From positions 1 to 6,245 of the forward strand of contig JANYHQ010000674.1 in assembly GCA_025358985.1 (NCBI GenBank): a DNA stretch of 6,245 nucleotides. Reading direction: 5' to 3'. The stretch's first letter is position 1, and the number at the start of each line of letters is the position of its first letter. Source of the DNA: Acidimicrobiales bacterium. Lineage in GTDB: Bacteria > Actinomycetota > Acidimicrobiia > Acidimicrobiales > JANYDT01. The position numbers and the translations under genes are program-made. Below the pieces are notes generated by a model, which was not told the DNA's origin, ran no database searches, and saw nothing but the letters and a program-made list of their open reading frames with translations. This document shows positions 5,856-6,245 of the stretch, piece after piece.

Positions 5856-6245
5856 GCTCGGTCTTTGTAGTTGCGCAGCAAATTGCGGGCCACCACCATG
5901 TGGTGCACTTCGTCGGGCCCGTCGTAGATCCGACCGTAACGAGCCTCGCGATACATCTTGTCGAGGGGAGTATCACTGGTGACACCCAGGGCACCATGTA
6001 CTTGGATGGCCCGGTCGATGACGTTGTGCAACATGGTGGCGCCGTGAAACTTCACCAGGCTGATCTCCACCCTGGCCTCAGATCCTGAGTCCATCACCCG
6101 GGCGGCGTCGAGGGTCATGAGGCGAGCCCCCTGGATCTCGGCTGCGGACTGAGCGATCATCGTTTGAATGGCTCCTTTTTCGGCCAACATCGATCCGTGT
6201 GCATAGCGTGTGAGGGACCGGTCACACATCAACTCGAAGGCCCGT
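5843..6245 (-). CDS. Acyl-CoA dehydrogenase, C-terminal part, ACAD10/11-like (partial)
   Basis: The last 133 codons are present; the gene enters from the right edge with no start in the window, since the frame is open through 6244 (RAFEL upstream of the first Met). The segment is the C-terminal helical domain of an FAD-dependent acyl-CoA dehydrogenase, which forms the 2,3-double bond of an acyl-CoA and passes electrons to an electron-transfer flavoprotein. Family marks are FELMCDRSLTRYAHG near the left of the segment, IDRAIQVHGALG with the QVHG motif that contacts FAD of the neighbouring subunit, and MYREARYGRIYDGPDEVHHM near the end. The IYDGPDEVH form is that of ACAD10/11-type enzymes; it has Asp where medium-chain enzymes have the catalytic Glu (YEGT). 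The frame ends at TGA 5845-5843, inside a tandem repeat. The ABM gene follows on the same strand, probably in the same transcript. The acyl substrate cannot be told. Confidence 0.93.
   Translation of the reverse strand, partial: RAFELMCDRSLTRYAHGSMLAEKGAIQTMIAQSAAEIQGARLMTLDAARVMDSGSEARVEISLVKFHGATMLHNVIDRAIQVHGALGVTSDTPLDKMYREARYGRIYDGPDEVHHMVVARNLLRNYKDRAPWS

Noticed and set aside
5809..5997. N-terminal extension of the ABM protein up to ATG 5997
   Set aside because: The extension overlaps the dehydrogenase coding region in another frame and has no family similarity; the normal ABM N-terminus begins at GTG 5808.

Overview
The window looks like an ordinary piece of a moderately GC-rich actinobacterial chromosome. 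The best guess is an acidimicrobial lineage, because of the codon choice, the style of the acyl-CoA dehydrogenase and the mix of small uncharacterised proteins. That guess rests on general resemblance only; there is no rRNA or other marker here. I see no tRNA or rRNA gene, no CRISPR array, no insertion sequence and no phage gene.

Layout from left to right: (1) the first 106 codons of a CRP/FNR-type cyclic-nucleotide-binding regulator, minus strand, running off the left edge; (2) a divergent 208-residue protein of unknown function made of two tandem copies of one ~107-residue module, resembling a fused dimeric alpha/beta-barrel pair; (3) a strong symmetric hairpin that can end transcription from both sides; (4) a minus-strand major facilitator superfamily (MFS) transporter; (5) a divergent glucose-6-phosphate isomerase gene (pgi) with every catalytic residue in place; (6) a second MFS transporter of the EntS/MFS_3 type downstream of pgi on the same strand; (7) a minus-strand pair made of the C-terminal part of an ACAD10/11-like acyl-CoA dehydrogenase, running off the right edge, followed by a small antibiotic-biosynthesis-monooxygenase (ABM) protein.

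How the genes might work together: pgi is core glycolysis and gluconeogenesis. The two transporters flank it but nothing in their sequence ties their substrate to sugar phosphates. The dehydrogenase and ABM protein are closely spaced on one strand and are probably one transcript, possibly linked by a 14-codon micro-ORF that touches both. The regulator and the duplicated protein share a 121-base divergent spacer, so control of the latter by the former is possible but unproven.

Several starts were moved from the longest reading frame: the duplicated protein to ATG 440, the first transporter provisionally to GTG 2315, the second transporter to ATG 4182, and the ABM protein to GTG 5808. I find no convincing evidence of a new multi-gene system. 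The most unusual items are the internally duplicated protein and the micro-ORF/tandem-repeat junction near 5800-5855.
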